Assembly: GCA_041739035.1 (NCBI GenBank) | Contig: JBGSOQ010000455.1 | Span: 62,001-126,000, forward strand | DNA length: 64,000 nt | Reading direction: 5' to 3' | From: XYD12-FULL-36-8 sp041739035 | GTDB lineage: Bacteria; Bacteroidota; Ignavibacteria; Ignavibacteriales; Ignavibacteriaceae | In this document: positions 49,749 to 59,397 of the stretch, piece after piece | Layout of the letters: each line of letters starts with the position of its first letter | How positions within the stretch are numbered: position 1 is the first letter of the stretch | Translations under genes and position numbers: made by a program | Notes under the pieces: generated by a model | Told to the model about the DNA's origin: nothing | Seen by the model: only the letters and a program-made list of their open reading frames with translations | Databases searched by the model: none

Positions 49749-51612
49749 CATCCCACAAATTTAATTGAAATGAAAAAGTTGCACCCCCATCAGAATTATT
49801 GTCTGCCCAAATTTTTCCTTCGTGTTCATCAATAATAGTTTTACTTATTGCAAGTCCGATTCCAAATCCCTTTTCATTTGTAGTGGCAAAAGGTTTAAAT
49901 AATTTACTTTTGATTGTTTCGTCGATACCGCTTCCGTAATCACGCACAGATACAATTACCTTATTATTACCAGTTTCTTCAAAAATTTCTATTGCTCTTT
50001 TATCATTGTTTGCTTCTTCAATAGCATGTGCAGCATTAGATACAAAATTAAGAAGCACCTGTTGTATTTGTGTTCGGTCTGCTGATACATAAACCAAATT
50101 TTCAGAAAGATTCAATTGAAGTTTTATATTCTTTATAATTAATTCACCTTTGAAAATATCAGCAACCTGTTTAATCAACTGATTGAGATCAACTTTTTGT
50201 TTTTCTCTTTTTTCAAGCTTTAACAACTGCCGAATGCTGCTTAAAACTTCGGCTGCACGTTTATCGTCTTCAACTATATTTTGAAGTATTTCATCCATCA
50301 TTTCAGGATTCAGATTACCCGTTTTCATAAATCTCAACCCTGCTTGTGCCGAGTTTCTGATAGCGGTTAGCGGTTGGTTCAATTCGTGAGAAAGCGAAGC
50401 TGTAAGTTCACCCATACGTAAAATCCTGTCTTCTCTAACGAGTTCTCTGTATCGGTTTTCAGTTTCCAATAATTTTTTCGTAGTCACTTTCTGTTTCTTA
50501 TTTAACTGAGCCAGATTTACAATTAAGAGAGTCTGTAAAATAATAAATAGCAAAGCACCGGAAATCAGCCATTTATTTGTATCAATAAAATTATATTCTT
50601 GGTGCAATAGTATGCTTCCAGCAGGAATAAGTTCAGAATCTTCAAGTCCTCTTTTTTTCAACTCGCGCCAATCAAAAACATATTGATTCAAGTCGTCAGA
50701 ATCAACTATAATTGAACTTGGACTCTGTCCGTCCAGTATTTTAATTGCTGCCTTTCCTGCTTCAATACCTGCAATCTCCATACTAGCGACATAACCTCCA
50801 AAAGCCCCTTCTTCAAAAGGTGTGTCCAGCAATACGAAAATTGGTTCGGATGTCTTTTTACTTATTAAGCGGATTGCTTCAGGGGTGCTATAGTTTACAT
50901 TATTTGCATCTGAGGTAAAAGTTGTTACCACAATAATACTCTTTTCAGGAATTTGCGATACACGATCAAGAACAATTTCCATAGGAACGTTAGCCAGATT
51001 CACAATTTTTTTTGAGTTATACAACTCATGTGCTGCATCCAAGGTTACTTTGTTAAGGAAATTATCCAGGGTTGTTGCCCCGGATACTATGTATATCGTG
51101 GAATAATCAGGAAAAAGCTTAAAAGCAAGGTTGAGATTTTTTTTTGCATCAATGGTTGCAAGTATTTCAGTGGTATTAGAATGCAAAGAATACTTGTGGT
51201 AATTCTCGGAAGTATAATTGAAGTCTAATGAGATTGTCGGTAGATTTTTTAAATGTTCAGAAGCATAGTTTTTGATTATTGGAATTATGCGTGGCCCAAT
51301 AACTATTAGCAAATCAAGATCGGTCCCCTTATACTTTTCATTAAACCTATCGAACAAATATTCTTGATAACTTAGATCCGGAAACTTACCGACGTCAAGA
51401 TATTCAATAAATAATTTATGCGGTTTTGCATATTCTTCTATGAATACATTTTTGAAATTGTTAAGAATCATCTGGTACGCAACGATTCCCTCGTTCATGG
51501 AACAAATAAAAAGAATGTTTTTTGTTTCTTCTTTCTCCGTTGAAAGTGTTTTTTGAAATGGTATCAACATTACCAATACAAGCAGAAGAGAATATTTTAA
51601 TTTTGAAGACAT
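49732..51612 (-). CDS. Sensor histidine kinase with ABC substrate-binding-like periplasmic domain
   Basis: The 626-residue protein has a signal anchor (to about 25) and a periplasmic domain at about 30-340 resembling ABC_sub_bind proteins (LLIVIGPRIIPIIKNYASEH, GAFGGYVASMEIAGIEAGKA). Transmembrane helix 347-369 precedes HisKA with H409 in LTASLSHELNQPLTAIRNSA and HATPase with N and G boxes (VSNAAHAIEEAN, GFGIGLAISKTIIDEHEGK). The SHELNQPL signature is typical of FixL/NtrB-like kinases. It likely senses a small molecule in the periplasm. It is the first gene of a three-gene unit with two response regulators. Ligand unknown. Confidence 0.92.
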   Translation of the reverse strand: MSSKLKYSLLLVLVMLIPFQKTLSTEKEETKNILFICSMNEGIVAYQMILNNFKNVFIEEYAKPHKLFIEYLDVGKFPDLSYQEYLFDRFNEKYKGTDLDLLIVIGPRIIPIIKNYASEHLKNLPTISLDFNYTSENYHKYSLHSNTTEILATIDAKKNLNLAFKLFPDYSTIYIVSGATTLDNFLNKVTLDAAHELYNSKKIVNLANVPMEIVLDRVSQIPEKSIIVVTTFTSDANNVNYSTPEAIRLISKKTSEPIFVLLDTPFEEGAFGGYVASMEIAGIEAGKAAIKILDGQSPSSIIVDSDDLNQYVFDWRELKKRGLEDSELIPAGSILLHQEYNFIDTNKWLISGALLFIILQTLLIVNLAQLNKKQKVTTKKLLETENRYRELVREDRILRMGELTASLSHELNQPLTAIRNSAQAGLRFMKTGNLNPEMMDEILQNIVEDDKRAAEVLSSIRQLLKLEKREKQKVDLNQLIKQVADIFKGELIIKNIKLQLNLSENLVYVSADRTQIQQVLLNFVSNAAHAIEEANNDKRAIEIFEETGNNKVIVSVRDYGSGIDETIKSKLFKPFATTNEKGFGIGLAISKTIIDEHEGKIWADNNSDGGATFSFQLNLWDDDPKG

Positions 51613-51669
51613 ATTTAGAAATAAAACATCATTATTCTGTAAAAAACAATTTAACTTGCCAAAAAATCA

Positions 51670-52107
51670 TTATTTTCTTCTAGCAAACTCGACGTAAAAA
51701 GTTAAACCCTCAACTGCCTGATAATAATCTCCGACAAGCATATCTCTTTCAGGTATGTAAGTTAAATTATAATTTGAGCCGGGATAGTTTTCATCTCTTA
51801 ACTCAATATAGATCTTTAAAAATCCTTCTTTATAAGACCACTCTGCTTTGCTGACATTGATTGGTCTTGGATTAAAATAATGAGCATTCATAATTCCATT
51901 ATCAGAAACATTGGATATTTTAATTTGATATTCAGCATCAGTTCTTATCCAGCTCCCGGCGATAATATTTTCATCACTTGATCTTGGTAGAGTTACAGAT
52001 TCTTCCACCGTTTCATTAACAGGTTGGTTAAAAAAGAAGAAATAAGAGACGATGACTGCTGCAGAAATTATAATAGCTATATAGAATATTGATTTATTAT
52101 TTTTCAT
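51670..52107 (-). CDS. Membrane-anchored small protein of unknown family (intact copy)
   Basis: The protein has about 145 residues from ATG 52105-52107. One N-terminal membrane helix (about 9-28) is followed by an extracytoplasmic domain with SWIRTDAEYQIKISNVSDNG, EWSYKEGFLKIYIELRDENY and the end GDYYQAVEGLTFYVEFARRK. The repeated beta-strand pattern suggests a small lipocalin-like or immunoglobulin-like sheet. I do not recognise the family. Two fragments of the same C-terminus lie at 33303 and 46680, so the gene has been copied and lost within this region. It is 57 nt downstream-spaced from the kinase gene's start, on the same strand. Confidence 0.7.
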   Translation of the reverse strand: MKNNKSIFYIAIIISAAVIVSYFFFFNQPVNETVEESVTLPRSSDENIIAGSWIRTDAEYQIKISNVSDNGIMNAHYFNPRPINVSKAEWSYKEGFLKIYIELRDENYPGSNYNLTYIPERDMLVGDYYQAVEGLTFYVEFARRK

Positions 52108-52359
52108 TTTAATTTCACTCGAAGAAATTTTTAAAGTTTTAATTATTAGCAATTAAATAATAAATAATTTTTGGGTGAATTACTTATTATAAGTAGATAC
52201 CTTATGGGGATTAGACTAATATTAATTAAAGCTCAATCTCTTGCTGTAAATTTAAAATTATTGTAATTCTGCATAGTATATTTAATAAAAAAAATATTAG
52301 TTTTAAGCGATAACTAAATAATTATTTTAGTCTTTAATAAAAAATAATTGGATAAATAT

Positions 52360-53079
52360 ATGAGATTCATTTTACAATCTCTTCTAACGGTTCTGCTTAT
52401 GTTATATTCGTTTTCAAATGCATATGCACAGCAATTAGACCTGAATAACAACACGTTCTTCTTTCCACATACTTATAAATATCACCAGATGATAAGTTCA
52501 CTTGGTTTATCCACGGCTAAATTACCTGAAGATGTTGTAGAAACAGATGACTTAATCAGAGCACCTCTATTTTCATACAGAGTGAAGTATGGCCTGCCTG
52601 AAAACTTTGTGGCAGAGGGTGGAGTGGAAACTAATATCGTAACCTGGCAATTTTCATTAGGGCCTAAATGGCATTATCAAATTAACAGAATGGGGTTTTC
52701 CTTGGGAACAGATATTGCGTTTTGGACTGGGAAGTTAAACCATTTTGGTTTTGATACTGATGTTACTGGCTGGACACTTTATCCAAACATTAGCGCAGGA
52801 TACCAGTTTAATAAATTTGCAATTTCAATAAAATCAGAAGTGGTTCTTAACCTGGCTGAAACTTCAACTCAGGGTGACCTTGAGATCTCTGATAATTTAG
52901 ATTTCTATAATGGATGGACTATTGGTGTTTATCTTGAGCAGCCGTTATGGAAAGATAACTATGTCGTTCTCGGCATCAGATCAACATTTCTAAAATATTA
53001 TTACCCATTGTGGGCAGCATTTTCAACTTTTGACAGAACTTATTATATACCAGAAGCAACAATAACATTTATATTATGA
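52360..53079 (+). CDS. Putative outer-membrane barrel protein
   Basis: The protein has about 239 residues, with start ATG 52360 (a TTG four codons earlier is less likely). The signal peptide ends NAYAQQ. Strands such as FSLGTDIAFWTGKLNHFGF-like, GYQFNKFAISIKSEVVLNLA and VLGIRSTFLKYYYPLWAAFS end in IPEATITFIL. It shares a 4-nt overlap (ATGA) with the phosphodiesterase gene, so they are co-translated. Family not recognised; possibly an outer-membrane partner for the phosphodiesterase. Confidence 0.7.
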   Translation: MRFILQSLLTVLLMLYSFSNAYAQQLDLNNNTFFFPHTYKYHQMISSLGLSTAKLPEDVVETDDLIRAPLFSYRVKYGLPENFVAEGGVETNIVTWQFSLGPKWHYQINRMGFSLGTDIAFWTGKLNHFGFDTDVTGWTLYPNISAGYQFNKFAISIKSEVVLNLAETSTQGDLEISDNLDFYNGWTIGVYLEQPLWKDNYVVLGIRSTFLKYYYPLWAAFSTFDRTYYIPEATITFIL

Positions 53080-54320
53080 AAAAATTATTAATTCTAATCG
53101 CTAGTCTGCTTTTATTTAATTCGTGTAATAATGAAGTGGACATTACTAATCCGGTAGTTGATCCGAGTAATTTTATGAGTCAGACAAAACCTTTGCCTGA
53201 AATTTCCAAGCCTTTAATGGAAGGCGTATATGAAGTTATTGAAGGAAAAGATCTGCTTGGCGATCAGGTTGTAGTAAAATGGAACCGGGACAGACTTTCC
53301 ATTTTCTCGGGCAAGAATGGCGGGTACATTATTTTGGAAAGCGGTTCATTAGATTCAGTAGTTTTTTTAACTGGTTACTGGAGATATTCAACCAGTACAG
53401 AAACTGGAGTTGCAACTTTTTATATTCCTTCTGATGCTGGTGGAGGGGAGATAGTATCCGGCAATACACCCGCAACAGAGATTAGGTTTATTGGTGAATA
53501 TGGATCGGGTAGCGAATTAGCAAATAAGCCACTGACTTTGAAATTTAAAAGACCATTCAGTGATGAAGTAAAGCAAAGTAATTTTTATATTCTTGCTCAT
53601 AGGGGGGGAGGACGAAATTCAGATTACCTTGGTGTTTCTGAAAACTCTATTGAGATGATAAAAATAGCTGAGAGATTTGGATCAGATGGTATTGAAATTG
53701 ATGCCCGTCTTTCAAAAGATGGTGTGCCATTTTTATATCACGATGGTGATATCAATCTTCGCTTAACTCAAAAGAGCTTGATCTGGGGAGACATTGAATC
53801 TTTTACGTGGGCACAGTTAAGATCTCTTGTAACATTAAGAAATGGAGAGAAAATACCCTCATTACGTGAGGCTTTAGAATTTGTTCTCTTGGAAACGAAT
53901 ATTCGAGCAGTCTGGCTGGATACAAAAGATGTTGATGTTGTTCCTTCATCGATTGAAATTTTGACAGAAATTAATGAACGTGCTGTTCAAATGGGTAGAG
54001 ATTTAAAAATTGTTTTAGGTATTCCGGCTGATGACATCTATGAAGAATTCATCACTCAACCAGGCTTTCAAGATATTGCATCTCTTTGTGAACTTTCTAT
54101 TGATCAAGTCAGACAAGCTAATTCTGATGTTTGGGCTCCAAGATGGACTCAGGGAACACAAAATTCTACAGTTGCGGAAATGCAGTCTGAAGGAAGGCTG
54201 GTTTTTACCTGGACTTTAGATGAAGCTAATTATATTGAGGCATTTATTAACGAAGGTAATTTTGATGGCATTCTTACTAATTATCCTACAATAGTATCAT
54301 ACTATCATTATATTAAATAG
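53076..54320 (+). CDS. Glycerophosphodiester phosphodiesterase-family lipoprotein
   Basis: The 414-residue protein has lipobox FNSC near residue 17. An N-terminal beta domain (about 30-165) of unknown type precedes the GDPD TIM barrel with ILAHRGGGRNSDYLGVSENS (catalytic H-R), GIEIDARLSKDGVPFLYHDG (metal ligands E, D and catalytic H) and VFTWTLDEANYIEAFI. GDPD enzymes cleave glycerophosphodiesters to glycerol-3-phosphate and an alcohol. The extra N-terminal domain and surface location are unusual for the housekeeping form. It overlaps the upstream barrel gene and is followed by another. Confidence 0.9.
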   Translation: MKKLLILIASLLLFNSCNNEVDITNPVVDPSNFMSQTKPLPEISKPLMEGVYEVIEGKDLLGDQVVVKWNRDRLSIFSGKNGGYIILESGSLDSVVFLTGYWRYSTSTETGVATFYIPSDAGGGEIVSGNTPATEIRFIGEYGSGSELANKPLTLKFKRPFSDEVKQSNFYILAHRGGGRNSDYLGVSENSIEMIKIAERFGSDGIEIDARLSKDGVPFLYHDGDINLRLTQKSLIWGDIESFTWAQLRSLVTLRNGEKIPSLREALEFVLLETNIRAVWLDTKDVDVVPSSIEILTEINERAVQMGRDLKIVLGIPADDIYEEFITQPGFQDIASLCELSIDQVRQANSDVWAPRWTQGTQNSTVAEMQSEGRLVFTWTLDEANYIEAFINEGNFDGILTNYPTIVSYYHYIK

Positions 54321-54333
54321 AAATGAAATTATT

Positions 54334-54915
54334 ATGCAATTAAAAAAAATATTACTTAGTGCGTTTTTGTTAAGCTCAGTTGTGTTCGGACAAATGAACA
54401 ATACAACTTATTCTTTATCAACTGAGATATCTTTGGGTTATTCGCGTTACCTTACAACAATGGATTATGAAGACCTAAACCAGAATGGATTTTCTGGCCT
54501 TGTAAAAGTAATGTGGAATCCTGAACATCTTTTAAGCATTGGATTAGAAACCGGATATCAGTACTTCTACTCAATTGATATTAATAATTACGACACAGAA
54601 TTTGGTTCAACTCAATTTAAAGCATCTATGTACGCTGTTCCTGTATTTTTTGTTTTTGCGATGAAGGTTGCACCCAATGTTAAATTAACTGCAGGTACAG
54701 GAATTCATTTGCTTTATAACTCTGGCGAGATATTCGGTGACAAGATTGAGAGCAACCAAATCAGTATCGGTGCTCATGCCGGGGTTTCTTACACATATCC
54801 AATTAATAATTCTATGTCGATTGGCGGTGAATTGATGTATTCATACATATCAAAGCTTCAAGATCAAACTGTGGCGATTCAATTTATGTTCGTTTATGAT
54901 TTTTTAAAGTACTAA
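54334..54915 (+). CDS. Outer-membrane beta-barrel protein
   Basis: The 193-residue protein has a signal peptide ending VVFGQM. Amphipathic strands (YSLSTEISLGYSRYLTTMDY, LLSIGLETGYQYFYSIDI, ISIGAHAGVSYTYPINNSMS) end in QFMFVYDFLKY, the aromatic C-terminal strand expected for BAM-assembled barrels. It starts 13 nt after the phosphodiesterase stop, so it belongs to that operon. Probably an 8-strand PorT/OmpX-like barrel of unknown role. Confidence 0.75.
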   Translation: MQLKKILLSAFLLSSVVFGQMNNTTYSLSTEISLGYSRYLTTMDYEDLNQNGFSGLVKVMWNPEHLLSIGLETGYQYFYSIDINNYDTEFGSTQFKASMYAVPVFFVFAMKVAPNVKLTAGTGIHLLYNSGEIFGDKIESNQISIGAHAGVSYTYPINNSMSIGGELMYSYISKLQDQTVAIQFMFVYDFLKY

Positions 54916-55033
54916 TTAAAGTATAGAAAATTTCAATTTAGAGTCGAGGGTATTGTATTTTAAAAACACAATATGAATCAAATAATATTAAAGTTTTCTA
55001 TTTTTTCTAAGTAAGATAAAGGATATGATAATT

Positions 55034-56383
55034 ATGAAATCAATATTACTTACATTTTTAGTAATTGTCTTCTTGTCATCATCCTTTGCTCAAGACAGTC
55101 ATTACTGGAATTTGCAGTATGGTACAAAATCTACATTACTCGGCGGTGCAGTAATAGGAAGTGTTAGGGAATTAAGTGCAACATATTATAATCCCGGTGC
55201 AGTTGCCTTGTTCAATGATCCTAAACTTATATTATCTGCAAAGGTTTATCAGTATGAGGCCATCACAGTGGTAAATGGTGCAGGTGAAGATAAAGATTTA
55301 GACTATTCAAGTATTTCTCCTGCACCAACATTTGTTGCGTTCGATATAATAATCGATACCACAGGCAGAAACAAACTTGCCTTTTCTCTTTTAACAAGAC
55401 AATCAATGAATTTTGAATTTGAATCCAGACAAATTGGAATAGAGAGTGCTGGCTTACCAGCTACTAATTTTGTTGCAGGCGGGTTAACGATGCAGCAGAA
55501 ATTTGATGAAATATGGGGCGGACTTACTTTCTCACGTAGATTATCTGAAATAGTTGGATTAGGTGTTACTGCATACGTTGCCTATCGTGATCAGACAAAT
55601 CACTTACAAACGGTTATTGAAGATTTGGATTCTATAAATCAGATTTCATCTATCACCGCATTTAGAAATTTAAAGTTTCAAAATTACCGTGTGTTATTAA
55701 AAACCGGGCTTGGTGTAAATCTGGATCCGATAACTTTTGGATTAACAGTAACTACTCCAAGTTTAAGTTTACTAGGTAGCGGTTCGTATGGATATAATAA
55801 TTTTGTGAATAATCCTTATGACCCAACTAAAAATGTTTATGAAAGCAATTATCAAGATGAACTTGAATCAACATATAAAACATCTTGGGCTGTTGGATTT
55901 GGTGCGGCATATTGGAGTAAATCGTTTAGCGTTCATTTTAGTGCTGAGTGGTATGATGCAGTAAAAAAATATGATCCAATCTCACTGAATCCTTTATACT
56001 CTCAAAGCAGGGAGGAGTATTTTACAAAAGAAATATCACAACAGTTTAGAAGTATTATTAATGCAGGGATTGGTATTGATTATAAATTAAATGATAAATT
56101 TAGTCTGGCAGGAAGTATTATAACAGATTTTTCTGCTAACGATACAAATGCTGAAACTAATATTGCTCTTTCAAGATGGGATATTTACCATATAAGTGCC
56201 GGATCATATTTTAACATAGGTAGTTCCGAGATCACTCTAGGATTATCATACTCATTCGGTAATGATGTTATCAGGCAAATTGCTGATATCGGAAATCCAG
56301 ATATTGGAACAGGAAATAGATTGAATACAACTTCAGATGTAAAGTTTACCCGCATTAAAGTTTTGTTTGGTTTTATATTTTAA
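55034..56383 (+). CDS. FadL/OmpP1-like outer-membrane transport protein
   Basis: The protein has about 449 residues, with start at the second in-frame ATG (55034) 9 nt after AAAGGAT; the first at 55025 lies within the ribosome site. The signal peptide ends SFAQDS. Mature N-terminus YWNLQYGTKSTLLGGAVIGS, then ELSATYYNPGAVALF, matches the hatch region of FadL/TodX transporters (N-P-G/A in place of NPAG). About 14 strands follow to VLFGFIF. FadL-type channels carry hydrophobic compounds across the outer membrane by lateral diffusion. It is the last gene of the four-gene plus-strand group; a bidirectional terminator follows. Confidence 0.78.
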   Translation: MKSILLTFLVIVFLSSSFAQDSHYWNLQYGTKSTLLGGAVIGSVRELSATYYNPGAVALFNDPKLILSAKVYQYEAITVVNGAGEDKDLDYSSISPAPTFVAFDIIIDTTGRNKLAFSLLTRQSMNFEFESRQIGIESAGLPATNFVAGGLTMQQKFDEIWGGLTFSRRLSEIVGLGVTAYVAYRDQTNHLQTVIEDLDSINQISSITAFRNLKFQNYRVLLKTGLGVNLDPITFGLTVTTPSLSLLGSGSYGYNNFVNNPYDPTKNVYESNYQDELESTYKTSWAVGFGAAYWSKSFSVHFSAEWYDAVKKYDPISLNPLYSQSREEYFTKEISQQFRSIINAGIGIDYKLNDKFSLAGSIITDFSANDTNAETNIALSRWDIYHISAGSYFNIGSSEITLGLSYSFGNDVIRQIADIGNPDIGTGNRLNTTSDVKFTRIKVLFGFIF

Positions 56384-56469
56384 GCAGTTTCATTGTATAA
56401 TGATCAGAATCTTATCTCGTTCGCAATAGTTTATCAGTATGAGTCAATACACCAGGTAAGTAAGGCCTG

Positions 56470-56511
56470 AGAAAAAAACATAAGTCCCAAAAAATTTCGG
56501 GATTTATGTTT
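56470..56511 (-). terminator. Bidirectional terminator between the FadL-like gene and the DUF1254 pseudogene
   Basis: AAACATAAGTCCC (56476-56488) pairs with 56499-56511 with one G-T wobble and a 10-nt loop. The minus strand continues with a run of seven T; the plus side has a weaker run. Confidence 0.8.
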
Positions 56512-56533
56512 ATAAAAATTTCATATAACACAA

Positions 56534-57172
56534 TTATTTTTTTACTAACTCCAACGGCGGTTGTTTCCATGAGCCATCGAGCGCATCTTGTTTTGGCCAA
56601 TAAAGTCGAAGCACAACCCAGAAGGGTCCATCGGGTGCAGGAAGCCAGTTAGATTCATTTTCTTTGCCCGGTGATTCATACTGAACATAGATAGTTACCC
56701 CACCTTTTGCATCTTTCTTAAATTGAGGAAGCATAGGAGAGTTAACTAAATATCTGTTTATTGGATTAGCTACAAGCAAACTTGCCGGCAGCTTATACAT
56801 TGTGAATGACCAGAATGCATTTACCGGGTGATAATCGCCGGGCGGGAGATAAATAGTGTATTTGTTTCCTTTCCCGTTAAGTGGCTGACCTGAGGCATCT
56901 TCTCTATATATAGGATACATTGCTTCTTTCTCAGAGTTACCATAAATCCCCAATGCTGCGGCCGCGTAACGGTAAAGATAATTATTCTTCAAAAACTCTC
57001 TTGTGCCAAATAATTCTCCGCTGGTTACCTTGCCGGTTGCTAATTCGGTCTTTTCAAACTCAGCAAGTTCTTTCTGTGCATCATCCATTCCTTGCTCAAC
57101 CGCTTTTTTTATTTCGGGCGAAAGGTTTGCAGCGTTAAAATCCAATCCACCGCCAATATTTATTTTTGCAAA
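56534..57172 (-). pseudogene. 5'-truncated DUF1254/DUF1214 gene (C-terminal half)
   Basis: About 212 codons align with the C-terminal half of the protein at 40330, including FAKIxIGxGxxFxxxNLSPE, GELFGTREFLKNNYLYR and SWKQPPLELVKK at the end. Homology begins abruptly at F (57170-57172) immediately after an in-frame TGA; no ATG precedes the conserved region (only a TTG at 57145). The N-terminal DUF1254 half and lipoprotein signal are missing. If made at all it would be an unexported DUF1214 domain. Its terminator survives. Confidence 0.85.
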
Positions 57173-57349
57173 TCACCACCACTAAAAAGCAAGAACAAAC
57201 AAAACTAGATTAAGATGGAAATGTGACGTGAATATGTTAACGAATATTTTTGTTTATAAACTTACTTATTGATTAAAACTTTGTATTGAACTAAGTTGCA
57301 ACTAGTAAATAAAACAATTCTTAATTCATAAATTAAAAACAGTATAATT

Positions 57350-57841
57350 ATGAAAACCAATATCCTTAACAGCTTAATAATAATATGTTTGCTGTCTTTA
57401 CTAATCGCCTGTAATACAAACAAAACAGAATCAGATAATGTAGTGATTGACAAAGAACAGATCAAAAAAGAAATTCAAGCCAAGGAAAATGAATTTGCTG
57501 AGACTTACAATTCTGGAGTAGCAAAAGCTATAGGATATTATGCAGATGATGCGATATCGTTTGTTCAAAACAATGCACCGTTGGTAGGCAAACCAGCAAT
57601 TGTAGCATATTTGATGTCAGGCATAAATGATGATAATAAATCCAATAAAATTTCGTTTACAACGAATGAAGTTTTTGTATCGAACGATGGAAACCAGGTA
57701 GTTGAGATTGGCTATTACAAAGTAGTTGACTCAGCTAATACTGCTGTTAATACCGGAAATTACATGGTTCTGTTTGAAAAAAGAGACGGCAAATATGTGT
57801 GTGTCAGGGATATGAGTGCTTCTGATATGCCGCTTGAATAA
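57350..57841 (+). CDS. SnoaL/DUF4440-like lipoprotein
   Basis: The 163-residue protein has lipobox LLIAC near residue 21. The NTF2-like cone fold is indicated by KENEFAETYNSGVAKAIGYY, DDAISFVQNNAPLVGKPAIV, a variable middle, and the family end NYMVLFEKRDGKYVCVRDMS. DUF4440/YybH-type proteins bind small hydrophobic ligands or act as accessory stress proteins. It is a single gene with 177 nt of AT-rich DNA upstream that holds no recognised signal. Role unknown. Confidence 0.85.
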   Translation: MKTNILNSLIIICLLSLLIACNTNKTESDNVVIDKEQIKKEIQAKENEFAETYNSGVAKAIGYYADDAISFVQNNAPLVGKPAIVAYLMSGINDDNKSNKISFTTNEVFVSNDGNQVVEIGYYKVVDSANTAVNTGNYMVLFEKRDGKYVCVRDMSASDMPLE

Positions 57842-58035
57842 AAAGAAATTGATATATTTTTGAAAGAGGCCGTTTTAATCGTTTTATTCCGAGTCCTGTA
57901 TATCGTTTGATAGGTTTATTTCAGAATCTAATTTTTCGACTTTGAGAAGAAATGAGTACCTGAAATAGATTCAGGTTGACAAAAATTTTTTAAGGCGTTT
58001 TTTTACTGAATCATTTTCATATATAATGAATTTAA

Positions 58036-59106
58036 TTATCTTCTTCTGCCTCCCCCACCACCTCTGGAACTTCCGCTGCTATAATTGCCTCCACTTCTCG
58101 AACGGGATGAACTCATAGACTGATTAGTTGATGTCTGCTTCCTTGTAGTAGTTGATGGTGTTTTTGTCTGATTTGTTGTTGTCGAAGTTCCCTTTGATTT
58201 GTTGTTTGAAACATTGCTCTTGTTATTAGATACATTATTCTTATTATTTGAAACGTTGTTTCTATTATTCGATACGTTATTCTTATTGTTTGAAACGTTG
58301 TTCCTGTTATTCGACACGTTATTTCTATTATAATTACCGTTAGAATTATAATGGTTCACGGTATTGGATCTATTTCTGTAATTATTGTAATTGTTATAAT
58401 TATAAGAATTATGAATAACTACTGTATTACCATACCCACCATGATATGGGGCGTGATAGTAATAGTGGTTATGACGATAAACGCTGACCGCCACTACAGT
58501 AAAAGCGGCAAAATATGGCGGATAATATGCATAATGATAAGGCGGATAATAGGGTACATAAACAGGTGAGTACACATACTGCACTATTGGAGTTTGTTCT
58601 ACTACTACTACAGTAGTTGGTGAAGAAACCTTTACAGTATCAGTTTTATTTTCGACATACCCGGGATTCGGAGTTACCGGAGGCTTAGGTTCTATAACAT
58701 AATCTTTACCATAAAGATCTACATCTCCTACAATTTGCATAGTAACTTTATCATTTTTATCCTTCGATACTAAAATTACGGCAACATCCTGTGTTTCTTT
58801 TTCAGTTACATCAACCTGAAGAATAAAAGTAAAATCATTGCCATCCTGCTTTGTTACAACCTTTATGAAATCAACTTTATTATCAAGATTTAAATCAAGA
58901 TTATTAATTCCGGTTTTTTCTTCATTTAATGATTTTTCAAAATCTTCTATTGTCTTGGATTTCTGAAAAAGATCCAAAACCGCAAAAAGATCCAGGTTAT
59001 CGCCAGGCAAGCCTAGAGATGTTGTATCACTATCAGTTTGAGAAAAAACAGGAAAAGTTAAAAAGCTGATTGAGATTATTAACACTGCAAATAAACTATT
59101 TTTCAT
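58036..59106 (-). CDS. Exported low-complexity protein with N/S-rich heptapeptide repeats
   Basis: The 356-residue protein has a signal peptide ending VFSQTD. A globular N-terminal domain (about 30-150) contains KTIEDFEKSLNEEKTGINNL and DFTFILQVDVTEKETQDVAV. A hydrophobic/P-Y-rich segment follows (VYVPYYPPYHYAYYPP), then NNY-rich sequence and about seven heptads of the form NNVSNNK/R. The C-terminus is S/T- then G/R-rich (SRGGGGGRRR). It is similar in layout to the N/R-rich protein at 35745 and to DUF3300 proteins, though I cannot assign a family. Such proteins often bind surfaces or nucleic acids; no function is known. Confidence 0.65.
   Translation of the reverse strand: MKNSLFAVLIISISFLTFPVFSQTDSDTTSLGLPGDNLDLFAVLDLFQKSKTIEDFEKSLNEEKTGINNLDLNLDNKVDFIKVVTKQDGNDFTFILQVDVTEKETQDVAVILVSKDKNDKVTMQIVGDVDLYGKDYVIEPKPPVTPNPGYVENKTDTVKVSSPTTVVVVEQTPIVQYVYSPVYVPYYPPYHYAYYPPYFAAFTVVAVSVYRHNHYYYHAPYHGGYGNTVVIHNSYNYNNYNNYRNRSNTVNHYNSNGNYNRNNVSNNRNNVSNNKNNVSNNRNNVSNNKNNVSNNKSNVSNNKSKGTSTTTNQTKTPSTTTRKQTSTNQSMSSSRSRSGGNYSSGSSRGGGGGRRR
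58201..58329. repeat. 21-nt tandem repeats encoding NNVSNN(K/R) heptads
   Basis: Six to seven imperfect 21-nt units (core TTGTTATTTGAAACGTT-like) lie head to tail inside the low-complexity gene. Because the unit is a multiple of three, gain or loss of copies keeps the frame. Confidence 0.8.
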
Positions 59107-59397
59107 GACTCTATATCTTATGAATTTGATATCAAAGTTTACAAAAATTATCTTCAGTAATCAACGAAGTATTTTAAGCAGCGCATCTGTTAATCATTGC
59201 TTTTAATATGTAAATAGAAAATTTTTTTACAAAAACAGAACTGAGAAAAAAAATCGAGTGGATCCCCCTCCATTCACTAACAACAGTAAAATTGCTGATT
59301 ATTAACTGAGTGTAAAACAGAATTAAAGCGTAGTGAATAATTTCGTTTAATTAATAATAAATATTTTTGAAATGCATTCTTAATTTAATGCTGTTTT
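59107..59397. other. Gap upstream of activator copy B
   Basis: AT-rich DNA between two divergent genes. Nothing is recognised except the last part, where TTAATGCTGTTTTAATTATC parallels the sequence before activator copy A and leads into the identical 54-nt leader. Confidence 0.4.

Noticed and set aside
57957..57975. ACCTGA/TCAGGT hairpin after the SnoaL-like gene as a terminator
   Set aside because: It is 116 nt past the stop and has only a 6-bp stem; too weak to annotate as a terminator.
58201..58329. CRISPR array
   Set aside because: The repeats are contiguous 21-nt units inside a coding frame with no spacers and no cas genes.
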